DNA from: Maritalea myrionectae DSM 19524
GTDB taxonomy: Bacteria > Pseudomonadota > Alphaproteobacteria > Rhizobiales > Devosiaceae
Direction: 5' to 3'
Assembly: GCF_000423365.1 (NCBI RefSeq)
Contig: NZ_AUHV01000003.1
Coordinates: forward strand, 434,001 to 498,000
DNA: 64,000 nucleotides
In this document: piece after piece, positions 18,713-26,940 of the stretch
How the letters are laid out: each line of letters begins with the position of its first letter
Position numbering within the stretch: position 1 is the first letter of the stretch
The notes under the pieces: generated by a model
The model's input: only the letters and a program-made list of their open reading frames with translations
Told to the model about the DNA's origin: nothing
Database searches by the model: none
Translations under genes and position numbers: made by a program

Positions 18713-18714
18713 AT

Positions 18715-19377
18715 ATGCCACCGCGCCCCGCATTTGATTATCGCCCCCCTCAAGACGCGCTCAACATCGTTTTTGAAGACGATCATCTGCTGGTGGTGGA
18801 CAAACCCTCGGGCCTACTCTCCGTGCCGGGCAAAGCCGAACATCTGTGGGATTGCCTTGAGTATCGCGCCCAACAATATTGCCCCGATGCCCGCATTATC
18901 CATCGGCTGGATATGGACACGTCTGGCATTTTGATTTTGGCCAAAAATGCCGCTGCACATCGCCACATTGGTCTGCAATTTGAACGCCGTCACACCAGCA
19001 AAATCTATCAAGCATTGGCGTGGGGACAGGCCGGGCGCGATGAAGGGCTAATCGACCTGCCGCTCCGGTGCGATTGGCCAAACCGCCCGCTGCAGATGGT
19101 GGATTTCGCCAATGGCAAGTCGGCCCAAACCCATTTTCAAGTGCTGCAAAGAAATGAGCGAACCTCTCGGTTAGACCTGTTCCCAATCACAGGCCGCTCC
19201 CATCAATTAAGAGTGCACTTGCTTGCCCTCGGCCATCCCATTCTCGGCGATGATTTCTACGCCCCCGCATTTGTGCAAGCAGCCAGCGACCGCCTTTGCC
19301 TTCATGCCCGATATTTAGAAATTCATCACCCCATCGGTGGTGAACGCATCAGCTTTGAAAGTGAAGTGCCGTTCTAG
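18715..19377 (+). CDS. rluA: Dual-specificity RNA pseudouridine synthase RluA type
   Basis: This enzyme isomerises uridine to pseudouridine in RNA. The 220-residue protein matches the short RluA type in length and motifs: 'VVDKPSGLLSVPGK', the catalytic H-R-L-D-M-D-T-S-G with Asp at residue 66, 'LPLRCDWPNRPLQMV', and 'PITGRSHQLRVHLLALGHPILGDDFYA'. The CDWPNRP segment is characteristic of RluA, which in E. coli modifies 23S rRNA U746 and tRNA U32. There is no S4 domain. It follows the GGCT gene by two bases and overlaps the convergent MFS gene by four. Confidence 0.92.
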   Translation: MPPRPAFDYRPPQDALNIVFEDDHLLVVDKPSGLLSVPGKAEHLWDCLEYRAQQYCPDARIIHRLDMDTSGILILAKNAAAHRHIGLQFERRHTSKIYQALAWGQAGRDEGLIDLPLRCDWPNRPLQMVDFANGKSAQTHFQVLQRNERTSRLDLFPITGRSHQLRVHLLALGHPILGDDFYAPAFVQAASDRLCLHARYLEIHHPIGGERISFESEVPF

Positions 19378-20672
19378 GCAGCCGACATGGCGGCGCGGCT
19401 CTCTGCATCCGATATTTTCTGCCGCGTTAAACGCCCCATCGCATAAAGCCCCAACAGACCGCAGATAATGGCCGCCAATAAAAACGGACTGCGCAAGGCC
19501 CATTCCCGGCCCCAAAATGGCTCCACTATTTGAACGCAAAGGCCGCCCAGCAAGGTGCCTAATGGCATCATCCCCCAACCGAAAAAACGGTATACAGAAT
19601 TCACGCGGCCCAAAAGGGCATCTGGAATAATACGTTGGCGAAAGGACACGGTATGGATGTTCCAGCCTACAATGCCAATGCCCCCAATGAAGATCACCAT
19701 CCAGGCGAAAGCAAAGTTAGAGGCCAGGCCGATGGCCGTGTTTTCGAAAACCATCAACGCCATTGCAAACAGCAGCATAAACCTCATATCGAGCCAACGC
19801 CCGAGCCAAGGCACAATAAAACTGCCGATAAACCCGCCCAACGCCCCGGCGGTGAGCAAAAGCCCGTAACCCGCCGCATCAAGACCCAACACTTCTTGAG
19901 CGAACAAGACATAGATGGCAACGCCCATCATAAAGGCCGCATTAACGCCACCCAGGATGAGCGCCAAGTCCCGCAAAATTGGAAAGCGCCACAGCCAGCC
20001 AAACCCGCTTTTCAGTTCAAACCAAAATGACGTGGGATTCGCCGCGGCGGCCCTTTTTCGGGAAGATTGCGACGGCGATGGCACAATGGCCAGCACCATA
20101 ATGGCGGCAAACAGGAAGGCCGCCGCATTGACGGCCAAGGGCATAAACAGGGCGATGCCAATGAGAAAACCAGCAATCGGTGGTCCTGCCAGCCCATTCA
20201 GCAGCATCTCGACAGCGGAGAATTTGCCGTTAGCTGCCTCCAATTGATGTTTTGCAACCAGGCTTGGCAAAATTGTTTGCCCCGCATTGTCGCGCAAGAC
20301 TTCACACATGCCAAAAATCAGCGCAGCGCAATAAAGCACGCCGAGCAAAGCTAAGCGTGACGCTCCATCGCTGATATTGGCGATGTCCCCCGCGAAAAAC
20401 ACAGTTAGGGCGAACGCCGACATCACCACAAAGCGAATAAAATCCATCAAGACCATGATCCGCCGACGATCGAACCGATCTGTCAGCACACCCGCGGGCA
20501 AAGAAAAGAAAAACCATGGACCGCGCAAAAATACAGCGACCAGCGCCACAGCAACAGGATCTCGTGTGATTAAAGACGCGATCCAGGGAAATGCTACCAA
20601 CCCGACGCCATCGGCCAAATTGGACGCTCCGGCAGCAAGCCAAAGCTTCGAAAAATTACGATTTATGAGCAC
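19374..20672 (-). CDS. MFS transporter, EntS-like type
   Basis: This inner-membrane protein of 432 residues has about twelve hydrophobic segments. The loop 2-3 motif reads 'PAGVLTDRFDRRRIMVLMDFIRFVVM', and 'DALLGRVNSVYRFFGWGMMPLGTLLGGL' is the corresponding C-terminal signature of the MFS_3 group. It resembles the transporter at 11540-12811 in type but is clearly a separate gene. The start is a GTG that overlaps the stop of the P-loop gene upstream (TAGTG), indicating translational coupling. The substrate is unknown. Confidence 0.83.
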   Translation of the reverse strand: MLINRNFSKLWLAAGASNLADGVGLVAFPWIASLITRDPVAVALVAVFLRGPWFFFSLPAGVLTDRFDRRRIMVLMDFIRFVVMSAFALTVFFAGDIANISDGASRLALLGVLYCAALIFGMCEVLRDNAGQTILPSLVAKHQLEAANGKFSAVEMLLNGLAGPPIAGFLIGIALFMPLAVNAAAFLFAAIMVLAIVPSPSQSSRKRAAAANPTSFWFELKSGFGWLWRFPILRDLALILGGVNAAFMMGVAIYVLFAQEVLGLDAAGYGLLLTAGALGGFIGSFIVPWLGRWLDMRFMLLFAMALMVFENTAIGLASNFAFAWMVIFIGGIGIVGWNIHTVSFRQRIIPDALLGRVNSVYRFFGWGMMPLGTLLGGLCVQIVEPFWGREWALRSPFLLAAIICGLLGLYAMGRLTRQKISDAESRAAMSAA

Positions 20673-21175
20673 TAAATTGTAAGCTCTTCCAAAAATTCAT
20701 TAATATCATTGGGGCTGGATAGTATGCGCGTTGACGTGCCCAGTTCAATCAGTTTTTCACGGATCTTTGGCGCGCGCTGCCGCCGATAGTTCAGCACATA
20801 AAGAAGAAATTGCGGATCGAAACGCTCTGGACATCCAACAGCTGAATCTGGCCGGACCTTGCCGAAGCCAAAGGTCGTGCGCTTAAACACGCGCCACGTG
20901 CACAACCATGTGGGGAAGTCGAGAAAGATAATCAGGTCAGCGCGGGGCAATCGAAGATCGAACGTTTTGCTGTAATTGCCATCCATCACCCACCGATCTT
21001 CAGCGCACATCGCCGCCACTTTTTCGCGCCAATGCGCATGGTCGGGCTCCACCCACCCGGCCGAAAAATAGTGCTGATCCATATGCACAACGGGCAGATT
21101 GAGTTTTTTGCCCAGTGCCCGCGCCAATGTAGATTTGCCAGAACCTGAGCCGCCCAAAATCGCAATGCGTTGCAT
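20672..21175 (-). CDS. P-loop NTPase, adenylate-kinase/topology-modulation-like
   Basis: This protein of about 167 residues has a Walker A motif (GGSGSGKSTLARAL) right at its N-terminus. It continues with 'LPVVHMDQHYFSAGWVEPDHAHWREKV', 'DRWVMDGNYSKTFDLRLPRADLIIFLDFP' and an Arg-rich lid-like segment. This is the layout of the FlaR/topology-modulation group of small nucleotide-kinase-like proteins, whose role is undefined. The ATG at 21175 is chosen because GGGGGAGG lies six bases before it. The coupled MFS gene follows. Confidence 0.75.
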   Translation of the reverse strand: MQRIAILGGSGSGKSTLARALGKKLNLPVVHMDQHYFSAGWVEPDHAHWREKVAAMCAEDRWVMDGNYSKTFDLRLPRADLIIFLDFPTWLCTWRVFKRTTFGFGKVRPDSAVGCPERFDPQFLLYVLNYRRQRAPKIREKLIELGTSTRILSSPNDINEFLEELTI

Positions 21176-21215
21176 CACATCCTCCCCCAAAAGAGAGGAG
21201 GTTCTAGATTATTGC

Positions 21216-22130
21216 TTAATTGTTGGCAAGCTGAACCACAGATTTGAAGCGCGGTTGGTTCTGTGGCACCAGATTGACCACTTTGTAGCCACGCGCTTCC
21301 ATATCTTTTAGCAATTGGGGCAGCATTTTCACGGTACGATTATGAATATCGTGGAACAGAACAACACCATGTCCGGCATTGGCCATCCGCTTGAGGGTGC
21401 GTAGTCGCACCTGATCGGCGCTATCGCTATAATAGTCTTTGGAGTCGACCTCCACATCCATAATCACATAGCCAGAATTTTTGACCGCTGTTCGCAATTG
21501 GGCATTTTGCGCCAAATAGGGAAAACGGAAAAACGGCGCTGGCTCTTTGTTGATGGGTGAAAGCGCCGCCACAACCGGACGCTGTCCGCGTTCAATTTCA
21601 GCCAAGGCTGCCGCCACATTCAATTTGGTCAAATCCCCATGGGAATGGGTGTGCAGGCCAATTGTATGACCGCGTTTCGCCACTTCACGCACCAACCCGG
21701 GATGCGATTGTGCCGAACGGCCCAACATCAAGAACATGGCTTTAACGTCATGCTCGTCTAGAATGTCGAGAATTTTTTCGGTCTTGCCCGGACGGGGACC
21801 ATCATCAAAGGTGAGGACAAACTCGCCCTTGGCCAATTGAATGTCTTTTTGGAGTGAAACAGAAAGGGTACGCCCCTCAAGGGCTTGACCGCTCCTCCGC
21901 AATTCATATTGCGGCGATAATGACGCCGTCTTTATATCATCCACTTGTGGATCAGAATTACCGGTCAACAGTTTGCTTGCGATCTCGATTTTTTCATCAG
22001 CTTTCGCAGGCATTTCTTGAGTATATGCGGAGCGACTTGTTGTCGGTCCATTTTTTGGTGGCTTTGCACATCCACCCAGCATGGCAAGTACTGCCAAACC
22101 ACAAATCACGCCACGCAACTGAACCATCAC
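21216..22130 (-). CDS. Polysaccharide deacetylase-family lipoprotein
   Basis: This 304-residue protein starts with a lipoprotein signal ending in L-G-G-C (Cys about residue 22), so it should be anchored in the envelope. A NodB-type deacetylase domain fills the C-terminal 200 residues: TFDDGPRPGKTEKIL, the metal motif 'GLHTHSHGDLTKL' (H-x3-H), 'FFRFPYLAQN', and 'HGVVLFHDIHNRT'. In the fourth motif the sequence reads 'VIMDVEVDSKDY'. The catalytic residues look intact. The likely substrate is an N-acetylated cell-wall or exopolysaccharide. Neighbours give no further hint. Confidence 0.87.
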   Translation of the reverse strand: MMVQLRGVICGLAVLAMLGGCAKPPKNGPTTSRSAYTQEMPAKADEKIEIASKLLTGNSDPQVDDIKTASLSPQYELRRSGQALEGRTLSVSLQKDIQLAKGEFVLTFDDGPRPGKTEKILDILDEHDVKAMFLMLGRSAQSHPGLVREVAKRGHTIGLHTHSHGDLTKLNVAAALAEIERGQRPVVAALSPINKEPAPFFRFPYLAQNAQLRTAVKNSGYVIMDVEVDSKDYYSDSADQVRLRTLKRMANAGHGVVLFHDIHNRTVKMLPQLLKDMEARGYKVVNLVPQNQPRFKSVVQLANN

Positions 22131-22198
22131 TCAAACCCAAAATCATGTAATCACACAATTTTTACTGGGTTTATGGTTAAAAATGCGTTGCCTTCGTT

Positions 22199-22366
22199 TT
22201 AGATTTGAACGGTATCGGTCAAATCTACAACATCATTTGCTTCAATTGCCGCCATCAATTTTTCAAATGCACGGCGTTCAATCACATACATTTGGTCGCC
22301 AGAAGGCGTGTATATGATTTGCTTTTCGACGCGCGCCAACGCGTCAAATAAACTATTATGCTCCAT
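22199..22366 (-). CDS. Small hypothetical protein (55 residues)
   Basis: A short frame from an ATG at 22366 is preceded by GAGG at suitable spacing and encodes an acidic, soluble peptide with 'YTPSGDQMYVIERRAFEKLMAAIE'. I do not recognise it. The look is faintly that of a small antitoxin or accessory protein, but no toxin partner is next to it. A TTG further up (22420) would add 18 residues. It could also be non-coding. Confidence 0.4.
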   Translation of the reverse strand: MEHNSLFDALARVEKQIIYTPSGDQMYVIERRAFEKLMAAIEANDVVDLTDTVQI

Positions 22367-22448
22367 CTCGATTGCCTCGTCGTCGAATTGTAAAAAAGGT
22401 CTAGGGAAATATGTCGTCAATTTCGATCAACGCGCGCTGATATAACAA

Positions 22449-22465
22449 AGTAAAAAAATTTTACT
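22449..22465. promoter_or_regulatory. Palindrome 1 upstream of the PLP enzyme gene
   Basis: Arms AGTAAAA and TTTTACT surround AAA, a perfect 7-bp dyad. It is the most upstream of three dyads. Confidence 0.4.
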
Positions 22466-22482
22466 AGAACAAAAATTTATAT

Positions 22483-22507
22483 TCACATACAATAATTTTG
22501 TATGTGA
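22483..22507. promoter_or_regulatory. Palindrome 2 upstream of the PLP enzyme gene
   Basis: Arms TCACATACAA and TTGTATGTGA surround TAATT. A perfect 10-bp dyad with a 5-base centre is the classic shape of an operator for a dimeric regulator. It is the strongest of the three. Confidence 0.6.
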
Positions 22508-22528
22508 CAAAAATGCTACGAACCTCAT

Positions 22529-22550
22529 AGTACGGTTACATGTCCGTACT
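22529..22550. promoter_or_regulatory. Palindrome 3 upstream of the PLP enzyme gene
   Basis: Arms AGTACGG and CCGTACT surround eight bases. It could be an operator or an RNA hairpin near the transcript start. Confidence 0.45.
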
Positions 22551-22671
22551 GCCTATATTCTTGGTGGGGTCAAAACTACATCTTTGCCGCTTCTATAGAG
22601 CGCATGTTTTTGCTACACAGATTATCCCTAGTGCATACTTTGAGCGTATGCTCCCGAAATTGGAGGAAATT

Positions 22672-23811
22672 ATGACGCGTCGCCAACGCCTGGAAACTCT
22701 CTTTGCGCAAGCTGCTGGATATATCGACCAGCAAACCGCTGGCGTAGTCCCTGCTATTCAACCCTCCACAACATTTGTGCGGGATGAGAACTACGATTTG
22801 CTGCGCGACAACAACATCTATGCCCGCGACGACAATGACATTGTGCGTTTGGCAGAAAAGATTTTGGCCACGGCCGAAAATGCGCAGGATGCATTGGTGT
22901 TTCCCACAGGCATGGCGGCCATCGCGGCACTGTTCCGCACCACCCGGGCGGGACAAACGATCATCATGCAATCACAAATCTATTGGGGCACCACCAAGTG
23001 GGTGCGCGAATATTGCGAACGCCGCGCCATCAAACTGATTGAGCAAGACACCAGCAAAACCGACGAAACGGTGGCACTGATCGCGGCGGAGAAACCGGCC
23101 CTTGTGTTCATCGAAACACCATCCAACCCCTGGCTGCGCATCACCGATATCGGTGCAATTGCAGCGGCAACCACCGATGCAGGCGGCATCTTGGGCGTCG
23201 ACTCCACAGCGGCAGGGCCAGCCATCTCCAACCCCCTCGATTTGGGCGCTCACATTGTGATGCACTCAGGCACCAAAAGCATCAATGGCCACTCAGACGT
23301 GCTGGCAGGTGTGTTGGCGGTGGATGATGAAACACGCCCCATTTGGCAAGACATCAAAGTAGATCGCCACGATGCAGGCGCGGTAATTGGCAGCTTTGAA
23401 GCCTATTTATTGATCCGCGGCATGCGCACCCTGCCCCTGCGCATGGAGCGCATGAGCGAGAATGCCATGGCGGTCGCCCAATATTTACAGGCCCATGACG
23501 AAGTCGATCATGTATTTTATCCTGGCCTTGAAAGCCATGAAGCGCACGCGCTGGCCAAAAAGCAGATGCACAATGGTTTCGGCCCGCTGCTCTCTTTCAC
23601 CGTGAAAGGCGACAAACAGCGCGCCCTCGATGTGGTGGGCAAGCTCCACCTGTTCAAACGCGCCACTTCCCTTGGTGGGGTGGAAAGCCTCGTGGAACAC
23701 CGCTTCACGATTGAAAGCACAACGGGCATTCCAGAAACCTTGCTGCGCCTGTCTGTCGGCATTGAACATATCGAAGATTTGATCGCGGATCTGGAAACCG
23801 CGCTCAGCTAA
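22672..23811 (+). CDS. PLP-dependent trans-sulfuration family enzyme (cystathionine gamma-synthase / beta-lyase type)
   Basis: This fold-type I PLP enzyme has 379 residues and belongs to the Cys/Met metabolism family. The family features include 'GVVPAIQPSTTFV', the cofactor phosphate-binding 'FPTGMAAIAALF', 'VFIETPSNPWLRITDI', the PLP lysine in 'MHSGTKSINGHSDVLAG' and the substrate-end 'SLGGVESLVEHR'. It may make or cleave cystathionine or use O-acyl-homoserine; the family is too similar to decide. The ATG at 22672 is preceded by GGAGG at six bases; an open frame back to 22540 is rejected because it lacks a site. The palindromes upstream suggest tight control. Confidence 0.85.
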   Translation: MTRRQRLETLFAQAAGYIDQQTAGVVPAIQPSTTFVRDENYDLLRDNNIYARDDNDIVRLAEKILATAENAQDALVFPTGMAAIAALFRTTRAGQTIIMQSQIYWGTTKWVREYCERRAIKLIEQDTSKTDETVALIAAEKPALVFIETPSNPWLRITDIGAIAAATTDAGGILGVDSTAAGPAISNPLDLGAHIVMHSGTKSINGHSDVLAGVLAVDDETRPIWQDIKVDRHDAGAVIGSFEAYLLIRGMRTLPLRMERMSENAMAVAQYLQAHDEVDHVFYPGLESHEAHALAKKQMHNGFGPLLSFTVKGDKQRALDVVGKLHLFKRATSLGGVESLVEHRFTIESTTGIPETLLRLSVGIEHIEDLIADLETALS

Positions 23812-24620
23812 GCCGATTGCGCCAGCAATTGCTGCGGTGTGCGCCCGATCAGTGATGAAAATGCTTTGCTGAAATGCGCCTGATCAAAATAGCCGAGACG
23901 ATGAGCCAACGCCGTGAGCGAGCGCTCTTCGCCTCGATTGATCGCCTCCACCGCCTCAATCATGCGATAACGGTCAATCACCCATTTCGAGGACACACCC
24001 ACATATTGCGCAAACAAGCGCTGCAGTTGCCGGGCATTGAGGCCCGATCTTTCCGCAAGCGTCGACACTCGCGACAGGTTTTGATCACCCTCAATCATAT
24101 GCACCAAATCATGCGCTTGCACCGCCTTGGGATCATCTGGCGCGCTCAAAGCTGCAATATGCCGATCCAAAATCTCCGCCATATCAGCCGGATCATCCAG
24201 CGCAATAAACCGCGCCTGCAGCTCTTTAAGGTCCAGGCCCAACGCGGCAAGGTCGGTTTCGCACTGATCCGTCAGTTCCGAAAGGGAGCGTTGCCAAACC
24301 GGAAACAGCAGGCCCGGGTGAAACTTTGCGCCGATCACCCGTCCTTTCCCCACCAGCTCATAAAAAAAGCGATGCGTTTGCACCCCAAACAGGCCCGATC
24401 CAGCCTGCGGATCGAGCACAAAATGCGCGCTCGGATGGGGCAGATTTTCTTGCCGGTAGACTGGCTTTTCGCCCCGATCCCATTCGATCACCCAATAATT
24501 CTCAATCCACCGCGCTGCCCCATCGGATGGCACAATCCGCGTGAGATCAAATTCGGCCATGGAGAGGCGCTTGGCGATCAGGCCACGCGCCGGACCGAGC
24601 TGGGGATCAGATTTTTCCAT
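23808..24620 (-). CDS. AraC-family transcriptional regulator
   Basis: This 270-residue regulator has a C-terminal AraC helix-turn-helix pair (about 165-265): 'RVSTLAERSGLNARQLQRLFAQYVGVSSKWVIDRYRMIEAVEAI' and 'LTALAHRLGYFDQAHFSKAFSSLIGRTPQQLL'. The N-terminal part ('WIENYWVIEWDR...NLPHPSAHFVLDPQAG') is the cupin-like sensor seen in the DUF6597 group. The gene diverges from the DUF3224 gene and may control it. A start at the internal ATG (24560) is possible. Confidence 0.85.
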   Translation of the reverse strand: MEKSDPQLGPARGLIAKRLSMAEFDLTRIVPSDGAARWIENYWVIEWDRGEKPVYRQENLPHPSAHFVLDPQAGSGLFGVQTHRFFYELVGKGRVIGAKFHPGLLFPVWQRSLSELTDQCETDLAALGLDLKELQARFIALDDPADMAEILDRHIAALSAPDDPKAVQAHDLVHMIEGDQNLSRVSTLAERSGLNARQLQRLFAQYVGVSSKWVIDRYRMIEAVEAINRGEERSLTALAHRLGYFDQAHFSKAFSSLIGRTPQQLLAQSA

Positions 24621-24674
24621 CAGATTGTCGCGAAATTACAATTCATCTTGCGCTGACTTTGCCAAGCTCAAGGC

Positions 24675-24709
24675 AAATCAACAAGGGAAATCAACAAGGG
24701 AAATCAACA
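24675..24709 (+). repeat. 13-bp tandem repeat (2.7 copies) running into the DUF3224 start codon
   Basis: The unit AAATCAACAAGGG occurs twice in full, then nine bases of a third copy reach the A of the ATG. Each full copy ends in AAGGG, so two candidate ribosome sites lie 13 bases apart. Slippage in this array would change the number of sites. Confidence 0.75.
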
Positions 24710-25098
24710 TGAAACTTTCCGGCACCTACACCCATCTCGCTTGGGATGAAACTGTGGTTGAGCAGATCAATGACCAGCAAAAACTCAGCGAAGCACTGGT
24801 CAAAGAAGAATTTGACGGCGACTTAAAGGGCAGCGCCAGTATCAAAATGCAGATCTTTTATTGCGAAGAAGGCACCGCGCAATATCACGGCTTCCGCCTG
24901 TTCAACGGCACGCTCAAGGGCGAACAGGGCACCCTAACCATTTTAGAAACAGGCACCTGGGCCAAAGATAAGGCCACCACAAACTGGCAAATTGTGGAAG
25001 GTTCCGGCACCGGCGCATTTGAGGGCGCAACGGGCAGTGGTGGTTATGAGGCAGGCCACACCAAGCAGGTCGATTGGCATTTGGAGCTGACGCGCTAG
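24709..25098 (+). CDS. DUF3224 domain protein
   Basis: This protein has 129 residues and fits the DUF3224 family, small soluble beta-barrels related to allene oxide cyclase. Typical segments are 'GTYTHLAWDE', 'GDLKGSASIKMQIFYCEEGTAQYHGFRLFNGTLKGEQGTLTILETGTW' and 'WQIVEGSGTGAFEGATGSGGYEAG'. Family members have no established biochemical role. The start is at 24709 because of the AAGGG just upstream. The frame is open further up, but only across the regulator gene on the other strand. Divergence from an AraC regulator suggests inducible expression. Confidence 0.83.
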   Translation: MKLSGTYTHLAWDETVVEQINDQQKLSEALVKEEFDGDLKGSASIKMQIFYCEEGTAQYHGFRLFNGTLKGEQGTLTILETGTWAKDKATTNWQIVEGSGTGAFEGATGSGGYEAGHTKQVDWHLELTR

Positions 25099-25982
25099 AC
25101 ATCATCCTTCGGCGCCAAATATACCGAGAGAAAATAACAGCTGGCGAAAATCAGGGCGGCGCCTGCCCATTGCAAGGGCGTGGGCACATGCGAAAATAGC
25201 ACCAGCCCCAGTAGGGCCGCCCACACAACACTGGTATTGTCGGTGATCGCAAAAACGCTCACCGGCAATTGCTTAATCGCCACCACGGACCAATAACCCG
25301 CCAACGCGCCAACCACACACGTGGCGGCCAGAACACCCCATTGCCCGCCGCTCAGTGGCTCATATTGCAAAAGGCCGGGCGATAAAATCAGCGCCGCCAG
25401 GGAGAGCTGGATCAGTGACATCAAAACAGGCCCTTCCTTTTGCGTGTGGAATTTCAGAGAAGCCAGCAAAGTCGCTTCCAAAACAGGCACTGCGATCAAC
25501 GCGAGAAGCGGCAAAAGTGACACGCTGAGTTCACTCGCGAACAGGCCCTCATTGATCAAAAACAGCAAGGCCCCCGAAAGCCCGACCAAAAGCGCCAAGG
25601 CGATTTTAGCGTCAAACCTTTCCTTGAAAAACATCACGCCATAAAGCGTGCTGATCAATTGGCCGGTCAGCGCAAACGCCGCCACCGTGACCAGTGCAAA
25701 ATGCGCCAGCGCAAAAAAGAAGCACAGCGTCACCAGCGCTGCGCCTGCCGCACGCAGCAAATGCAAGCGCCACTGCACCCCCGCAAAATAAAGATGCTGC
25801 CCCCAAACTGCCACGCCGAAAAACAATAGCGCACTGCCAGTCGTACGCATAAACGCCACCTGCCCCACAGGCAGGCTGACCACCAAAACCTTTACCAGCG
25901 CATCCATCAACGCAAAGGCAAACATGGCCAAAAGGGCCAAGCCCAACGCCGAAGGCTTTATGCGGTGGAATAATCCGGTCAT
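25095..25982 (-). CDS. EamA/DMT-superfamily transporter (second of a pair)
   Basis: This inner-membrane protein of about 295 residues has ten hydrophobic segments in two EamA repeats. The first repeat contains 'FALMDALVKVLVVSLPVGQVAFMRT' and the second ends 'VFAITDNTSVVWAALLGLVLFSHVPTPLQWAGAALIFASCY'. Members export amino acids or other metabolites. The ATG at 25982 overlaps the stop of the paralogous upstream gene. The substrate is unknown. Confidence 0.82.
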   Translation of the reverse strand: MTGLFHRIKPSALGLALLAMFAFALMDALVKVLVVSLPVGQVAFMRTTGSALLFFGVAVWGQHLYFAGVQWRLHLLRAAGAALVTLCFFFALAHFALVTVAAFALTGQLISTLYGVMFFKERFDAKIALALLVGLSGALLFLINEGLFASELSVSLLPLLALIAVPVLEATLLASLKFHTQKEGPVLMSLIQLSLAALILSPGLLQYEPLSGGQWGVLAATCVVGALAGYWSVVAIKQLPVSVFAITDNTSVVWAALLGLVLFSHVPTPLQWAGAALIFASCYFLSVYLAPKDDV

Positions 25983-26863
25983 CGCTTCGGCGTGCGGCGC
26001 ACCTGTTGTCGCCCAACCGATAAGCAAGCGGCGATAATCATAAATGCCCCCACCCATGTGGTGAGCGCTGGCACTTCCATAAAGAAGATAAAGCCAAACA
26101 TCGCAGCCCACAGCAGCGCCGTATTTTCAGTGAGCACAAACACCGACGCCGGCAAATTGCGCAACGCCGACACATAGAGCACAAAACCCAAAGCGCCCAA
26201 AAAGCCCACACTGGCGAGGCGCAAACCAATGTCTAAACTCGGCACATCAAGCTGCACCACAGCAAATGGCGCCGCCACAAGCGCGATAAAGAAAGCCTGC
26301 AGGAAGGTGATTATGGTGGCATCAGCCTGCCGGCTTTGGCTTTTCATCACCACAATGCTTAAGGCATAACCAAACGGGCCCAGCAACGCAGCCACCCACG
26401 CCCACAAATCACCACTTGCCGAAAAGTCTGCGCCATTGCTGCCGCCAAAAACAATCACCATCGCTCCGGCAAAGCCCAATATGGTGCCGAAAATCAGGGT
26501 TTTCGTGACCTCTTCTTTGAGGAAAACTACCCCCATAATGCTCACCAAAATCGGGGCGACCATAAAGATGGCCGTCACCAACATCAGCGGCAGTTCGCCC
26601 ACCGCATAAAAGAACGCAAAGGCGGTGGCGCCAATCATCATTGCGCGGATGAAATGCAATGGCAGTTGTGCGCGGGTGGGAAAATGCGAGCCTTTGTAAA
26701 GGGCAAGACCGCCCAACAAAACGGCCGCAACGCCTTGTCGGAAAAACAGAATGGTCAAAGTGGAGGCGTCGCCCGATAGCGATTTAACGCTGGCGTCCAT
26801 CATTGAAATGACGGCGATAGCCGCCACCGCAAGCAGCAGTGCTTTTGTTGTCGACATGTCCAT
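25979..26863 (-). CDS. EamA/DMT-superfamily transporter (first of a pair)
   Basis: This 294-residue protein has ten hydrophobic segments in two EamA domains: 'AVISMMDASVKSLSGDASTLTILFFRQG' opens the first, and 'VFVLTENTALLWAAMFGFIFFMEVPALTTWVGAFMIIAACLSV' closes the second. It is clearly paralogous to the next gene, and the ATGA overlap shows they are co-translated. They may work as a heterodimer, as some paired small DMT proteins do, or be two separate exporters. No substrate can be assigned. Confidence 0.82.
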   Translation of the reverse strand: MDMSTTKALLLAVAAIAVISMMDASVKSLSGDASTLTILFFRQGVAAVLLGGLALYKGSHFPTRAQLPLHFIRAMMIGATAFAFFYAVGELPLMLVTAIFMVAPILVSIMGVVFLKEEVTKTLIFGTILGFAGAMVIVFGGSNGADFSASGDLWAWVAALLGPFGYALSIVVMKSQSRQADATIITFLQAFFIALVAAPFAVVQLDVPSLDIGLRLASVGFLGALGFVLYVSALRNLPASVFVLTENTALLWAAMFGFIFFMEVPALTTWVGAFMIIAACLSVGRQQVRRTPKR

Positions 26864-26940
26864 TGTGCGTCAGCCCGAAATTAGCGTGAACGACAATGGT
26901 TAGACCAATTCAATTGACGCGGCAAGAGTACGGCAAAGGC

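Larger units (their letters stand above)
22367..22671. promoter_or_regulatory. 305-base AT-rich regulatory region before the PLP enzyme gene
   Basis: This gene-free stretch contains three separate palindromes within about 100 bases (listed individually) and then about 120 bases of leader before the start codon at 22672. I see no tRNA and no complete riboswitch. Confidence 0.5.

Noticed and set aside
22199-22366. Toxin-antitoxin pair around the small minus-strand gene
   Set aside because: Only one small frame is supported; no partner of toxin size or fold lies beside it.
22431-22465. A start resembling a SAM-II riboswitch (GCGCTGAT followed by AT-rich bases) before the trans-sulfuration gene
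   Set aside because: The returning GCGC arm of the P1 stem and the pseudoknot partner are absent, so the match is only local.
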